Source: Pseudomonas mendocina (GTDB lineage Bacteria > Pseudomonadota > Gammaproteobacteria > Pseudomonadales > Pseudomonadaceae). Taken from it: 64,000 nucleotides of DNA. Position 1 is the first letter of the stretch. Each line of letters starts with the position of its first letter. The notes under the pieces were generated by a model. That model saw nothing but the letters and a program-made list of their open reading frames with translations, was not told the origin of the DNA and did not search any database. A program made the translations under genes and the position numbers. The stretch spans positions 1,364,001 to 1,428,000 of the forward strand of contig NZ_CP027657.1 in assembly GCF_003008615.1 (NCBI RefSeq). Reading direction: 5' to 3'. Below, one piece after another: positions 9,857 through 21,317 of the stretch.

Positions 9857-11350
9857 TCACAACCCCGCCAACACCTCACCCAGTTTCTGCACGCCCGGCC
9901 GAATGCGTTCGGCATCGATGGCGTGAAACCCCAGGCGCATGAAGTTGGTCGGTGCCGTGCCGTCGCCGAGGAAGAACTGCGCCCCGGATTCGATGAGCAC
10001 GCTCTGCTGCGCTGCTGCCCAGGCCAGGCGCTGGGTATCGACGCCCGCAGGCGCGGCCAGCCAGCAGGCGCTGGCACCGGGGCTGCCCATCGGCTGGCAG
10101 TCGCTCAGGTCGCTGCGCAGCGCCTGGTAAAGCAGCTCGCGGCGGCGGCAATGCTCCTCGCGAAAACGCCGCAGGTGAGCATCGTAATGTCCCTGAGCGA
10201 GGAAATCGGCGAGCATGCGCTGGTTGTTCAGCGGCGGGTGGCGGTACATCAGCCGGCGCAGTGCCCTCAGCTCGTCAATCAGCTCGGCGTCGGCCACCAT
10301 GTAGCCGATCCGCAGCCCCGGCGAGAAGGCCTTGGACAAGCTGCTCAGGTAGATCACCCGGCCGCTGCTGTCGCTGGCCTTGAGCGCCGGCAGCGGGTGG
10401 TTGTCGAGATTGAATTCGGCGTCGTAGTCGTCCTCGATCAGCACTTGGTCGTGCTCGCGAATCTGCCGCAGCAGTTGCTCGCGCCGCGCCGCGCTCATCG
10501 CTACGCCGGTGGGCACCTGGTGCCCTGGCGTCACGTAAAGGTACTGGCAGTCATCCAGGCGCCGATCCACCACCAGGCCCTGGTCGTCGACATCCTGAAG
10601 GTGCACTTTGGCGCCATGCAGGTCGAAGATACTCGCGGCATCACGAAAGCCGGGGTTCTCCACACCCACGCGCACCCCGCGCGCCATCAGCAGACTGGCC
10701 AGCAGATACAGCGCATTCTGCGAGCCCAGGGTCACCAGGATCTCATCGGCACGCGCCCAGATACCGCGCTTAGGCAGCACGCGGGTACGCAGTTGCTCGA
10801 TCAGTTGCTCGTCGTCCCTGTCGAAGCGGTCGCCCAGCCAGCCCTGGTCGCGCTCGCCGCTGAGGTTCTTGCGCGACACCTCGCGCCAGCGCTCCAGCGG
10901 GAACAGCTCGCTGATCGGCTGGCCGTAGATGAACGGGTAGGTGAAGCGGCTCCAGTTGCTCGGGCGCAATACGCCGTGCTTCAAACTGGGCTGCATGCGA
11001 AAGCGCGTGGCCCAATCCGGGGCAGTGGCGGCGCTGCTGTCATCGGACGGTTCCGGCTTGCGCAGTGGCGTCATGCGCAGGACGGCATCGGTCTGCCCGC
11101 AGTAATCGGGATGCAGGTAATAGCCACTGCGCGGGCGGCTGACCAGGTAGCCGTTGTCGAGCAGGCTCTCGTACACCAGCGCCACGGTATTGCGCGACAC
11201 AGACAACTGCTGGGACAGCTTGCGACACGAAGGTAGCGGCTCGTCGGCCGGGAAACCGCCACCGAGAATGGCCGACACCAGCGACTCGCGAAGCTGCTCC
11301 TGAAGGCCGCGCTGACGGTCGAAATCGAGGTGGTAGAAGTGATCGATCAT
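9857..11350 (-). CDS. MocR-type regulator (GntR DNA-binding domain fused to aminotransferase domain), TauR-like
   Basis: This 497-residue protein joins an N-terminal GntR winged helix (about residues 10-80, with LSQQLSVSRNTVALVYESLL) to a C-terminal fold-type I aminotransferase domain that binds PLP as an effector sensor. The PLP lysine is seen in LSSLSKAFSPGLRIGY. The start at 11350 has GGAG upstream and opens with MIDHFYHLDF. It is divergent from the ABC importer. TauR of taurine clusters and GabR are of this class, and the neighbourhood favours a TauR-like role as activator of the flanking genes. That role is inferred. Confidence 0.85.
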   Translation of the reverse strand: MIDHFYHLDFDRQRGLQEQLRESLVSAILGGGFPADEPLPSCRKLSQQLSVSRNTVALVYESLLDNGYLVSRPRSGYYLHPDYCGQTDAVLRMTPLRKPEPSDDSSAATAPDWATRFRMQPSLKHGVLRPSNWSRFTYPFIYGQPISELFPLERWREVSRKNLSGERDQGWLGDRFDRDDEQLIEQLRTRVLPKRGIWARADEILVTLGSQNALYLLASLLMARGVRVGVENPGFRDAASIFDLHGAKVHLQDVDDQGLVVDRRLDDCQYLYVTPGHQVPTGVAMSAARREQLLRQIREHDQVLIEDDYDAEFNLDNHPLPALKASDSSGRVIYLSSLSKAFSPGLRIGYMVADAELIDELRALRRLMYRHPPLNNQRMLADFLAQGHYDAHLRRFREEHCRRRELLYQALRSDLSDCQPMGSPGASACWLAAPAGVDTQRLAWAAAQQSVLIESGAQFFLGDGTAPTNFMRLGFHAIDAERIRPGVQKLGEVLAGL

Positions 11351-11408
11351 GGCGCCCTCCAACATCCAAACAACCCTGTGATGTAGCAAGTAGCGCGCCA
11401 CTGTCACT

Positions 11409-11429
11409 GGCCAGAACAAAGGCCGGAAC
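11409..11429. promoter_or_regulatory. Possible MocR operator (direct repeat)
   Basis: GGCCAGAAC and GGCCGGAAC stand 12 bases apart in the 176-base divergent region between the MocR gene and the binding-protein gene. MocR regulators often bind short direct repeats in such places. The match is short and GC-rich, so this is only a candidate. Confidence 0.3.
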
Positions 11430-11526
11430 TGCCCCTATCGCCGGCTCGACAGGCGTCTCTAAGGTGAAAACGAAACCGCCGCCGAGCGGCCTGGACAACC
11501 CTTGTCGACACCTCTGGAGCACGCCC

Positions 11527-12408
11527 ATGAAGCCATCGAACACCGATTCCAAATCCTTCGGCCTGCTGCGCAAGCTGGCCCTGGCCAGTTGCCTGGTCGG
11601 CGCCTCGCTGAGCGCCCATGCCGACCTCGACGATATCAAGTCCAAGGGCGTGATGACCGTCGCCACCGAGGATGACTACGCGCCGTTCAACTTCATCGTC
11701 GACGGCAAGCCGGAAGGGTTTCACAAGGAGCTGCTGGAAGACCTGAAGTCCTACGCCAAGGCCCAGGGCTTCGACGTGAAGCAGGAAATCCTGCCCTGGA
11801 CCGGCCTGCTCGCCTCGGTCTCGGCCGGCCAGTACGACATGGCCTTCACCGGCGCCCTGGTCACCGACGACCGCCTGCGCGTGTTCAATTTCGCCCCGCC
11901 CTTCGCCTCCGCGCAGCACTTCTACGTCAAGCGCGCCGGTGACGACCGCCTCAGCGACATCGCCAGTCTGTGTGGTAAGACCGTCGGCCTTCAGGCCGGC
12001 AGCGCCCTGCTCGCACGCCTGCCGGAGCTGAAGAAGATGATGGCCGACGAAGGCTGCGAGATCGGCACCGTGACCGAGTACCCGTCCTACCCGGAGGCCT
12101 ACGCCGACCTGGCTAACGGCCGTCTGGACTACGTGATCAACGCGCTGATTTCGGTCAACGACCTGGTCAAGACCCGTGGCGACACCTTCGCCAAGGGCAT
12201 CGCAGTCTCCGGTGACGGCTTTGCCGCCTGGCCGGTGCCCAAGAGCAGCCCCGAGCTACTGAAATTCCTCACCGCTTTCATGACCGAGGTGCGCGATAAC
12301 GGCCGCCTGGCCGAGTTGCAGACCAAGTGGTTCGGCGAGGCCTTCCCGGCCATGCCCAAGGAGCCGATCAGCAACGTCGAGCAATTCCACAAGCTCGCCG
12401 GCATGTAA
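11527..12408 (+). CDS. Amino-acid-type ABC transporter substrate-binding protein (probable taurine importer)
   Basis: This periplasmic solute-binding protein (293 aa, family 3, HisJ-like) has a signal peptide of about 35 residues ending near SLSAHA, then DLDDIKSKGVMTVATEDDYAPFNF. The start at 11527 has GGAG upstream. It opens an operon with two permeases and an ATPase, the TauA-B1-B2-C layout described for Chromohalobacter salexigens taurine uptake. The ligand is not readable from motifs, so taurine is an inference from context. Confidence 0.85.
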   Translation: MKPSNTDSKSFGLLRKLALASCLVGASLSAHADLDDIKSKGVMTVATEDDYAPFNFIVDGKPEGFHKELLEDLKSYAKAQGFDVKQEILPWTGLLASVSAGQYDMAFTGALVTDDRLRVFNFAPPFASAQHFYVKRAGDDRLSDIASLCGKTVGLQAGSALLARLPELKKMMADEGCEIGTVTEYPSYPEAYADLANGRLDYVINALISVNDLVKTRGDTFAKGIAVSGDGFAAWPVPKSSPELLKFLTAFMTEVRDNGRLAELQTKWFGEAFPAMPKEPISNVEQFHKLAGM

Positions 12409-12442
12409 TGACAGCAGGCCGGCGGCCGACTGAGTGATGGCC

Positions 12443-12507
12443 GTAGGGTGCGCCGCGCGCACCAGCATTAACGGTGCCAGCGCTTCGGTGCGCACGGCGC
12501 ACCCTAC
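12443..12507. repeat. GTAGGGTGCGC inverted repeat, copy 1
   Basis: GTAGGGTGCGCCGCGCGCACC faces GGTGCGCACGGCGCACCCTAC. It is the first of five copies of this family in the window (others at 15604, 18565, 30028 and 38569). It lies between the binding-protein and permease genes, where a stable hairpin could keep the upstream message more abundant, as is common for binding-protein genes. Confidence 0.75.
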
Positions 12508-12597
12508 ATGCACATCGTCAACGCAATGCCGTCTATCAGGGCCAGCCCTGGCCCTGACCTTGCTTGCAACACCCCACCATTTTTCTAGGAGCCCGAC

Positions 12598-13239
12598 ATG
12601 AACGGACAAGCCTGGTTATTGCTGCTCGAAGGCGCCTGGACGACTCTGTGGATCTCCTCGATCGCCATCGCACTGGGCGTGGTCATCGGCCTGGGCATTG
12701 CGCTCCTGCGCATGGCACGCATCCCCTTCGTGGAACAGGCGCTGATCCTCTACGTGAGCCTGGCGCGCGCCACGCCGCTGGTCACTCTGGTGCTGTTCAT
12801 CTTCCTCTCGGCACCCACCTTCGGCCTGGCCATGGATCGCAACACGGCGGCGATTCTCGCCCTCACCCTGAACACCGCAGCCTTCAACGCCGAGGTGTGG
12901 CGCACGGCCTTCATCAGTTTCTCCCGCGAGCAGAAGGAGGCGGCGCTGGCCTGCGGCATGACCAATGGCGTGTTCTTCCGCCGCATCATGCTGCCACAGA
13001 TGATCACCAGCAGCCTGCCCGGCCTGGTCAACGAGATGTCCTTTTTGATCAAGAGCAGCCCGGCCATCGCGGTGATCGGCATCGTCGACCTGACCCGCGT
13101 GACCAACCGCATCAGCGCCGTGACCTACGAGCCGCTGCCACCGATTCTCGCCGCCGCCCTGCTGTACATGCTGATCATCGGCGTGCTGCTCAAGGTGCAG
13201 GCCATCGCCGAGAAGAAAGCCAACCGACTGGCCATGTGA
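12598..13239 (+). CDS. Amino-acid-type ABC transporter permease, first subunit
   Basis: This inner-membrane permease (213 aa) of the HisM/HisQ family has about five membrane segments and the cytoplasmic EAA-type loop around REQKEAALACGMTNGVFFRRIMLPQM. TAGGAG lies at a good distance before the ATG. It should form a heterodimer with the next gene's product. Part of the importer placed beside the aminotransferase cluster. Confidence 0.9.
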   Translation: MNGQAWLLLLEGAWTTLWISSIAIALGVVIGLGIALLRMARIPFVEQALILYVSLARATPLVTLVLFIFLSAPTFGLAMDRNTAAILALTLNTAAFNAEVWRTAFISFSREQKEAALACGMTNGVFFRRIMLPQMITSSLPGLVNEMSFLIKSSPAIAVIGIVDLTRVTNRISAVTYEPLPPILAAALLYMLIIGVLLKVQAIAEKKANRLAM

Positions 13240-13249
13240 GGACGCGACC

Positions 13250-13912
13250 ATGACCGAATGGAGCATCATCTGGGAAGCGCGCGGCGCCTTCCTCAACGGC
13301 GCACTCAACACGCTGATCCTGTTCGCCCTGTCGGTGCTGGCGGCCTTCGTCATCGGCTGCTTCAGCGTCTACCTGCTGGAGGGCCGCAACTGGCTGTCGA
13401 CCTTGCTGCGCGGGGCGATCAACCTGATGCGCATGCTGCCCTTCCTGGTGCTGGCCTACCTGCTCTACTACGGCCTGCCGGCCCTGGGCATCAAGCCCAG
13501 CGCCTGGGGCGCGGGCTTGGTGGCGCTGGCCATCTATCACGCGGCCTACTTCGCCGAGATCCTGCGTGGCGCGCGCCTGGTGCTGCCGCTCGGCCAGGTC
13601 GAGGCGGCCAAGGCCCATGGCTTTCGCCCCGGTCGCCTGTACTGGCGGATCATCCTGCCGCAACTGGTGATCCGCACCCGTCCGCTGCTCGGCAATCAGT
13701 TGATCTACGCACTGAAGGACACCGCCTTTCTCACCATCATCACCGTGCAGGAGCTGACCGCAGCGGCCAACTCGGTGCAGGCCACCTACTTCATTCCCAG
13801 CGAGGCATTCATCGTGGTCATCGCCCTGTACTGGATCATCAGCATCTGCCTGGAACTGGCGCTCAAGTGGGCGAGCCGGTTCGGCGCCAAACGAGGTTTC
13901 GAACATGCCTGA
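13250..13912 (+). CDS. Amino-acid-type ABC transporter permease, second subunit
   Basis: This second HisQ/HisM-type permease (220 aa) has the EAA loop GQVEAAKAHGFRPGRLYWRIILPQ. It begins 10 bases after the first permease and overlaps the ATPase gene by 8 bases, so the three are translationally linked. Two different permease subunits match the TauB1B2 arrangement known from taurine-nitrogen clusters. Confidence 0.9.
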   Translation: MTEWSIIWEARGAFLNGALNTLILFALSVLAAFVIGCFSVYLLEGRNWLSTLLRGAINLMRMLPFLVLAYLLYYGLPALGIKPSAWGAGLVALAIYHAAYFAEILRGARLVLPLGQVEAAKAHGFRPGRLYWRIILPQLVIRTRPLLGNQLIYALKDTAFLTIITVQELTAAANSVQATYFIPSEAFIVVIALYWIISICLELALKWASRFGAKRGFEHA

Positions 13913-14663
13913 GGCACCTGCGGTACAGATCGACAATCTTTCCAAGAGCTTCGACGGCGTCGAGGTGCTGCGCGACATCTCGCTGACCGTGAACAAGGGC
14001 GAGGTGGTCAGCGTGCTGGGCTCGTCCGGCTCGGGCAAATCCACCCTGCTGCGCTGCATCAACTGGCTCGAAGAGCCGGATCGCGGCAGTATTCACATCG
14101 CCGGCCAGCGCATCGGCGTCGACGTCCAGGGCAAGCGCATGAACAACCGCGACCTGGCGGCGATTCGCGCCCGCACCGGTATGGTGTTCCAGAGCTTCAA
14201 CCTGTGGCCACACCTGAACGTGCTGCAGAACGTCATGGAAGCACCGATGCAGGTGAAGAAGATGCGCAAGGACGAAGCCCGCGCCATCGCCCAGACGCTG
14301 CTGGAAAAGGTCGGCATGGAACAGAAGGCCGAGGCCTTTCCCTACACCCTCTCCGGTGGGCAGAAGCAGCGCGTGGCGATTGCCCGCGCCCTGGCCATGA
14401 GCCCGGAAGTGATCCTGTTCGACGAGCCGACCTCGGCACTCGACCCGGAGCGGGTCGGCGAAGTGCTGACGGTGATGAAGAACCTCTCCAGCGAGGGCTA
14501 CACCATGATCGTGGTCACCCACGAAATGGAATTCGCCCGCGCGGTGTCGGATCAGGTGGTGTTCCTGGAAAAGGGCCTGCTGATCGAGAAATCCGCGCCG
14601 GAGAAGTTCTTCACCAACCCGGAAACCGAACGCGTGCGCAAGTTCCTCGAACTGTCCGCATGA
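13905..14663 (+). CDS. Amino-acid-type ABC transporter ATP-binding protein
   Basis: This polar amino-acid-type ATPase (252 aa) shows Walker A GSSGSGKST, signature LSGGQKQRVAIARAL and Walker B VILFDEPTSALDP, with the switch histidine in VVTHEMEFA. It powers the importer formed by the three upstream products. The start overlaps the previous gene's end. Confidence 0.93.
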   Translation: MPEAPAVQIDNLSKSFDGVEVLRDISLTVNKGEVVSVLGSSGSGKSTLLRCINWLEEPDRGSIHIAGQRIGVDVQGKRMNNRDLAAIRARTGMVFQSFNLWPHLNVLQNVMEAPMQVKKMRKDEARAIAQTLLEKVGMEQKAEAFPYTLSGGQKQRVAIARALAMSPEVILFDEPTSALDPERVGEVLTVMKNLSSEGYTMIVVTHEMEFARAVSDQVVFLEKGLLIEKSAPEKFFTNPETERVRKFLELSA

Positions 14664-14753
14664 ATCCGCGGCCAGCTGTGGAGCGCGGCCTTTAGCCGAA
14701 CGCCTTACACTGGCGCCCCGCCCCAGTAGGACTGCTCTAGCTGCGCCCGATAG

Positions 14754-15560
<807 letters not shown>

Positions 15561-15603
15561 AGGACGAGCCTCTCAGGGCGGGTCATCGACTCCGAACCCG
15601 CCC

Positions 15604-15675
15604 GTAGGGTGCGCCGTGCGCACCGCCGTGATCCCGCAGCAACGGATACTTCTCGGTGTGCGCAGCGCACCCTAC
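15604..15675. repeat. GTAGGGTGCGC inverted repeat, copy 2
   Basis: GTAGGGTGCGCCGTGCGCACC faces GGTGTGCGCAGCGCACCCTAC. The right arm runs into the end of the convergent TauE/SafE gene and supplies its TAG stop codon. The repeat may act as a two-way terminator between the SDR and exporter genes. Confidence 0.75.
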
Positions 15676-16382
15676 ATGATCGCCTTCAGCAGGCTGCCCA
15701 ACGACAACAGCACCAGCAACCCTCCGACCAACACCCGCAACGACAAGGGCTGCCAGCGTGGATGCAACCACTGGCCGAGCAGGTTGCCGGCCAACGCCGG
15801 CAGTGCCAGCTCCAGCGCCAGCCGCCACTGCCCGCCGCTCAGCACACCCGCGACACCCAGCCCGATCAGCGCAGCGCCACTGCTGGCCAGGAAGAACAGC
15901 ACCGCTGTACCGCGCAACTGACCTGCGTCGAGGCCGCTGCGCAGCAGGTAGATCATCAAGGGCGGGCCGCCAGCCGAGGCCAAGGTGGTCGCCAGGCCGG
16001 ATGCCAGCCCCGCCAACCAGGCCATGCCCTGGCTCACCGGCGTGGCAACGGAGGGCCGCCACAACACCAGCATGCCCCCACACAAACACAGCACCGCCAC
16101 CAGCGGCGCCATGATGTGCGCCGGCAGCCACAGCAGCAGCCAGGCGCCCAGCGGCACCGCCAGCAGCATGCCAACCAACAGACGCCCCAGCACGCGCCCA
16201 TGCACGGCGCGCAACGCCGCCGGCCATAGCGTCACACTGCAGGCCACGTCGAGAATCAGCGCCACCGGCACCGCCTCGGCAGGCGGCAACTGCAGCATCA
16301 GCCCGAGCGCCATCAGCATGGCGAAACCGAAGCCGCTGTAGCCGCGCACCAGGCCCGCAGCGAAGGCGATAAGAATGAACAT
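15672..16382 (-). CDS. TauE/SafE-family membrane exporter (IsfE-like candidate)
   Basis: This polytopic inner-membrane protein (236 aa, about eight membrane segments) belongs to the TauE/SafE (former DUF81) family of sulfite/organosulfonate exporters. Its N-terminus FILIAFAAGLVRGYSGFGFAML is typical. The start at 16382 is preferred for GGAG upstream and because the hydrophobic core starts there. In taurine-nitrogen clusters a protein of this family (IsfE) is proposed to export isethionate, which suits this position. The last codons lie in a repeat. Sulfite or another small anion is the alternative cargo. Confidence 0.8.
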   Translation of the reverse strand: MFILIAFAAGLVRGYSGFGFAMLMALGLMLQLPPAEAVPVALILDVACSVTLWPAALRAVHGRVLGRLLVGMLLAVPLGAWLLLWLPAHIMAPLVAVLCLCGGMLVLWRPSVATPVSQGMAWLAGLASGLATTLASAGGPPLMIYLLRSGLDAGQLRGTAVLFFLASSGAALIGLGVAGVLSGGQWRLALELALPALAGNLLGQWLHPRWQPLSLRVLVGGLLVLLSLGSLLKAIM

Positions 16383-16562
16383 GAGCACTCCGCACGAATC
16401 GACGCCCGACTCTAGAGCTGGCCAGGCGCGATAAGGCAGAGCCAGATGCAGCACCGCGACTGGCCACAGGTGCAAGCAGGTGCATAGGCGCACCGAATTG
16501 GTTCAGGGCACGCCTCTTGCTTGCCCACTCGGTCAACTATCCTGCGGAACCGCTGCCTCAAC

Positions 16563-17399
16563 ATGAATCTGCCTGCCACCCTGTTCACGCCAAGCTGGCC
16601 CGCCGAGCTGGAGCTGGCCTACGCGCGCCACGGTGAGCGCACCACACCGGTGCGCAGGCGCCACCTCGGCCCTCTTAGAGTGCAGAAGCACCTGTACGCA
16701 GAAGGGCCCGAAGTCTGCCAGCACATCATCGTCCACCCACCCGGCGGCATTGCCGGTGGTGACCGCCTCGACATATCGGCCCACGCCGGCGAACACACCT
16801 GGGTACAGCTCACCAGCCCCGGCGCGGCCAAGTGGTATCGCGCCGCAGGTGTCGCCCATCAGGATCTACATCTGCGCGTCGACGCCGGCGCCACCCTGGA
16901 ATGGCTGCCGCAGGAAACCATCATCTATGCCGGCGCCCAGGCCGAACTGCACACACAGATCGACCTGTGCGGTGACGCCCGCCTGTTCTACTGGGACATC
17001 GTCGCCCTTGGCCGCCCTGCTGCCGACGAGCGCTTTACCAGCGGCCATTTCCAGGCCGCGCTGGACGTCCGCCGCGATGGCAAGCTGCTCTGGCATGAAC
17101 GCCAGCGCGTGACCGGTGGCGACGGCCTGCTCGACTCGCCCATCGGCCTCGACGGACAGCCGGTGTTCGCCACCCTGCTGGTCAGCGGCGAAGTGGACAG
17201 CGAGCTGCTGGAGCGCTGCCGTGAATTGAAAATCGACGGCGTGCGCGGTGATCTCAGCCAACTGTCGGGCCTGCTGATCGCGCGCTGCCTGGCCAGCGAA
17301 GCGCTCAAGGCACGAGCCTGGCTGATCGAACTCTGGCGTCTGCTACGCCCGACGCTGCTGGGTCGCGAAGCGGTGCCACCCCGAATCTGGAATACCTGA
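16563..17399 (+). CDS. ureD: Urease accessory protein UreD
   Basis: UreD (278 aa) is the scaffold that binds apo-urease and receives UreF and UreG during nickel insertion. Family motifs are [13 protein letters not shown] and [10 protein letters not shown] near residues 60-95. The start at 16563 opens with [18 protein letters not shown]; an upstream in-frame ATG at 16521 is less likely. ureA follows 42 bases later. The order ureD-ureA-GNAT-ureB-ureC matches P. aeruginosa. Confidence 0.95.
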   Translation: MNLPATLFTPSWPAELELAYARHGERTTPVRRRHLGPLRVQKHLYAEGPEVCQHIIVHPPGGIAGGDRLDISAHAGEHTWVQLTSPGAAKWYRAAGVAHQDLHLRVDAGATLEWLPQETIIYAGAQAELHTQIDLCGDARLFYWDIVALGRPAADERFTSGHFQAALDVRRDGKLLWHERQRVTGGDGLLDSPIGLDGQPVFATLLVSGEVDSELLERCRELKIDGVRGDLSQLSGLLIARCLASEALKARAWLIELWRLLRPTLLGREAVPPRIWNT

Positions 17400-17441
17400 G
17401 GCGGAGGCTGCCTGCAGCCACCCCATGAACTGGAGCGAACG

Positions 17442-17744
17442 ATGGATCTGAGTCCACGCGAGAAAGACAAGCTGCTGATCTTCACCGCCGGCCTGGTGGC
17501 CGAACGCCGCCTGGCGCGCGGGGTGAAGCTGAACTACCCGGAGGCCATGGCCTATATCTCCGCCGCCCTGCTCGAAAGTGCGCGCGACGGCCAGACCGTC
17601 GCCGAGTTGATGCACTTCGGCACCACCCTGCTGAGTCGTAATCAGGTGATGGAAGGCGTGCCGGAGATGATCCCGGAAATCCAGATCGAAGCCACCTTCC
17701 CCGACGGCACCAAGCTGGTGACCGTCCACCAGCCGATTGCTTAA
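17442..17744 (+). CDS. ureA: Urease gamma subunit UreA
   Basis: This 100-residue gamma subunit is full length. It opens with [24 protein letters not shown] and contains [13 protein letters not shown] and VTVHQPI, all conserved in UreA. It forms the (alpha-beta-gamma)3 urease with UreB and UreC. GGAGCG precedes the ATG. The GNAT gene starts 3 bases after its stop. Confidence 0.97.
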   Translation: MDLSPREKDKLLIFTAGLVAERRLARGVKLNYPEAMAYISAALLESARDGQTVAELMHFGTTLLSRNQVMEGVPEMIPEIQIEATFPDGTKLVTVHQPIA

Positions 17745-17747
17745 GTC

Positions 17748-18248
17748 ATGACCTATTCGATTCAAGACGCCGGTGAAGCCGACCTGCCCGGCATCCTGGC
17801 CATCTATAACGACGCGGTGGAGTTCACTACGGCGATCTGGAACGAGACCCTGGTGGATCTCGCCAACCGCCGTGCCTGGCTGGTCGAACGCACGGCAGCC
17901 GGCTTTCCGGTGCTGGTAGCGCGTGACGCCGCAGGCCTGGTGCTCGGCTACGCCAGCTATGGCACCTGGCGCACCATCGAAGGCTTTCGCCAGACCGTCG
18001 AGCATTCGGTCTACGTACGCGCCGACCAGCGCGGCCTCGGCCTCGGCCCGGCGCTGATGCAGGCGCTGATCGAGCACGCTCGCGCCGCCAACCTGCACGT
18101 CATGGTCGCCGCCATCGAGTCGCAGAACACCGCCTCGATCCGCCTGCACCAGCGCCTCGGCTTCGTTACCACAGGGCAGATGCCCCAGGTCGGCCGCAAG
18201 TTCGGCCGCTGGCTGGATCTGACCTTCATGCAACTGATTCTGGAGTGA
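17748..18248 (+). CDS. GNAT acetyltransferase (phosphinothricin/methionine sulfoximine type)
   Basis: This 166-residue GNAT enzyme lies between ureA and ureB. It has the family's acetyl-CoA-binding loop in [21 protein letters not shown] and the C-terminal [14 protein letters not shown], and resembles PA4866 of P. aeruginosa, which acetylates methionine sulfoximine and occupies the same place. Acetylation of glutamine synthetase inhibitors would protect nitrogen assimilation, which might explain its place in the urease operon. The reason for the location is inference. Confidence 0.88.
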   Translation: MTYSIQDAGEADLPGILAIYNDAVEFTTAIWNETLVDLANRRAWLVERTAAGFPVLVARDAAGLVLGYASYGTWRTIEGFRQTVEHSVYVRADQRGLGLGPALMQALIEHARAANLHVMVAAIESQNTASIRLHQRLGFVTTGQMPQVGRKFGRWLDLTFMQLILE

Positions 18249-18255
18249 GCAGCCC

Positions 18256-18561
18256 ATGATTCCCGGCGAATACCAGATTGCCGACGGCGAGATCGAGCTC
18301 AATGCCGGTCGCCGTACCCTGACCCTTTCCGTGGCCAACAGCGGCGACCGACCGATTCAGGTCGGCTCGCACTACCACTTCTTCGAAACCAATGACGCCC
18401 TGCTGTTCGACCGCGCCAGCACCCGTGGCATGCGCCTGAATATCCCGGCCGGCACCGCCGTGCGTTTCGAGCCGGGGCAGAGCCGTGAGGTCGAACTGGT
18501 CGATCTGGCCGGCGCACGCCGCGTATTCGGCTTCGCCGGCCGGGTGATGGGCGATCTATAG
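18256..18561 (+). CDS. ureB: Urease beta subunit UreB
   Basis: This 101-residue beta subunit opens with [19 protein letters not shown] and has the conserved [11 protein letters not shown] and [18 protein letters not shown] segments. It begins 7 bases after the GNAT stop. A repeat hairpin separates it from ureC. Confidence 0.97.
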   Translation: MIPGEYQIADGEIELNAGRRTLTLSVANSGDRPIQVGSHYHFFETNDALLFDRASTRGMRLNIPAGTAVRFEPGQSREVELVDLAGARRVFGFAGRVMGDL

Positions 18562-18564
18562 CCC

Positions 18565-18627
18565 GTAGGGTGCGCCGTGCGCACCAGCAACGACAGAGAT
18601 AGCAACGGTGCGCACAGCGCACCCTAC
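18565..18627. repeat. GTAGGGTGCGC inverted repeat, copy 3
   Basis: GTAGGGTGCGCCGTGCGCACC and GGTGCGCACAGCGCACCCTAC occupy nearly all of the 77-base gap between ureB and ureC. It leaves only about 11 bases, including a GAGGA ribosome site, before the ureC start. A hairpin here could set the ratio of ureC to upstream products. Confidence 0.75.
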
Positions 18628-18638
18628 GAGGACTTCCA

Positions 18639-20339
<1,701 letters not shown>

Positions 20340-20363
20340 AATGACTGGCTGAGACAACAATGG

Positions 20364-20433
20364 CCGGTTTCACCCGCCCTACGGGAAGGCGATTGCTCGC
20401 CTGCGCAAACCTGTAGGGCGGGTGAAAAACGCC
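20364..20433. repeat. GTAGGGCGGGT inverted repeat after ureC
   Basis: CCGGTTTCACCCGCCCTACGG faces CTGTAGGGCGGGTGAAAAACG across about 30 bases in the gap between the convergent ureC and hemerythrin genes. It belongs to the same family as 4215-4285 and could serve as a bidirectional transcription end. Confidence 0.65.
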
Positions 20434-20455
20434 ATTACCATTCAGGCTAGCTCAT

Positions 20456-20899
20456 TCAGGAGGCCTGCTTCATCTCGTCGTAGGCACTCAGGTAATCACC
20501 GGCCAAGCGCTCTTTCTGCTTGTCGCTGAGCAGCTTCCCGGCCATCTGAAAGAAGGTGCGCTCCTCTTCCTTGAGATGATGCTCGACCTTCTCCGCCAGC
20601 GCTTTGGCTTGCGCCAGCCAGCTCGGACTGCTGGGGTCGGTCTCCTCCAGATCTTCGATCATTTCGTCCATCTCGTGATGCTCGGCAATTGCATGGCGCG
20701 ACAGGTCGACACCTGCGTCCTGCTGCATCAGGGTGATGTAGAAATGCCGCTCTTCGGCCACCGAATGCACGGCCAGCTCCTGCTTGAGCTGAGAGAACAA
20801 GGCGTGGCGCTCGGCACTGTCGCCACGGGTGGCGACCAGTTTCTGCGCCAGGTCGCGCTGGATGTCGTGGCTGATGCGTAGGGCTTCGAAAATCGTCAT
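20456..20899 (-). CDS. Hemerythrin HHE-domain protein
   Basis: This small cytoplasmic helical-bundle protein (147 aa) has the spaced histidines and acidic residues of hemerythrin HHE domains: SHDIQRDL, VHSVAEERHFY, AEHHEMDEMIEDLEE and EHHLKEEERTFF. These form a di-iron site that binds O2, NO or iron. Its role is not defined; related proteins act in oxygen, nitric-oxide or iron stress. AGGAAGAGG precedes the ATG. It is in the interval between the two urease blocks. Confidence 0.85.
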   Translation of the reverse strand: MTIFEALRISHDIQRDLAQKLVATRGDSAERHALFSQLKQELAVHSVAEERHFYITLMQQDAGVDLSRHAIAEHHEMDEMIEDLEETDPSSPSWLAQAKALAEKVEHHLKEEERTFFQMAGKLLSDKQKERLAGDYLSAYDEMKQAS

Positions 20900-20974
20900 G
20901 CAGGCACCTCTTCCTGAGTCACGGTCGTAGTAGCACTAGACCGTCAGTTCATGGATAGGTGCCCCGCTGGCGGA

Positions 20975-21241
20975 TCAACGCAATTGGCTGTCCTTGCTAC
21001 CGCGACGGTTGTATCCGGTGAAAGCAGCATTCTCCCGGTCGTGCTCGGCCTGACAGTTGACGCACAGGCGCACGCCGGGAATGGCCTGGCGACGCGCCTC
21101 GGGAATGACAGCATCGCACTCCTCGCAGTGACGCAGGCTCTCACCTTTCGGCAACTGGCTACGAGCACGCGCGACGGCGTCCTCGATGCTGCTGTCGATC
21201 TGCTCCTGTACCGCGTCGTCGTTCGCCCAACCGCTGGCCAT
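20975..21241 (-). CDS. DksA/TraR-type C4 zinc-finger protein (YbiI-like)
   Basis: This 88-residue protein has a predicted zinc site in CEECDAVIPEARRQ and LCVNCQAEHDRE (CxxC-x17-CxxC), the arrangement of YbiI/DksA-like proteins. It lacks the long coiled coil of true DksA, so effects on RNA polymerase are uncertain. The start at 21241 follows GAGGAGG, a strong ribosome site; the longer in-frame ATG is unlikely. Confidence 0.82.
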   Translation of the reverse strand: MASGWANDDAVQEQIDSSIEDAVARARSQLPKGESLRHCEECDAVIPEARRQAIPGVRLCVNCQAEHDRENAAFTGYNRRGSKDSQLR

Positions 21242-21317
21242 GCTCAACCTCCTCGCACTCACCGGACAGATATGCGCCCGGGGAATGCGAAGTGCAAGTG
21301 CTGCCCGTCGAGGGAGG

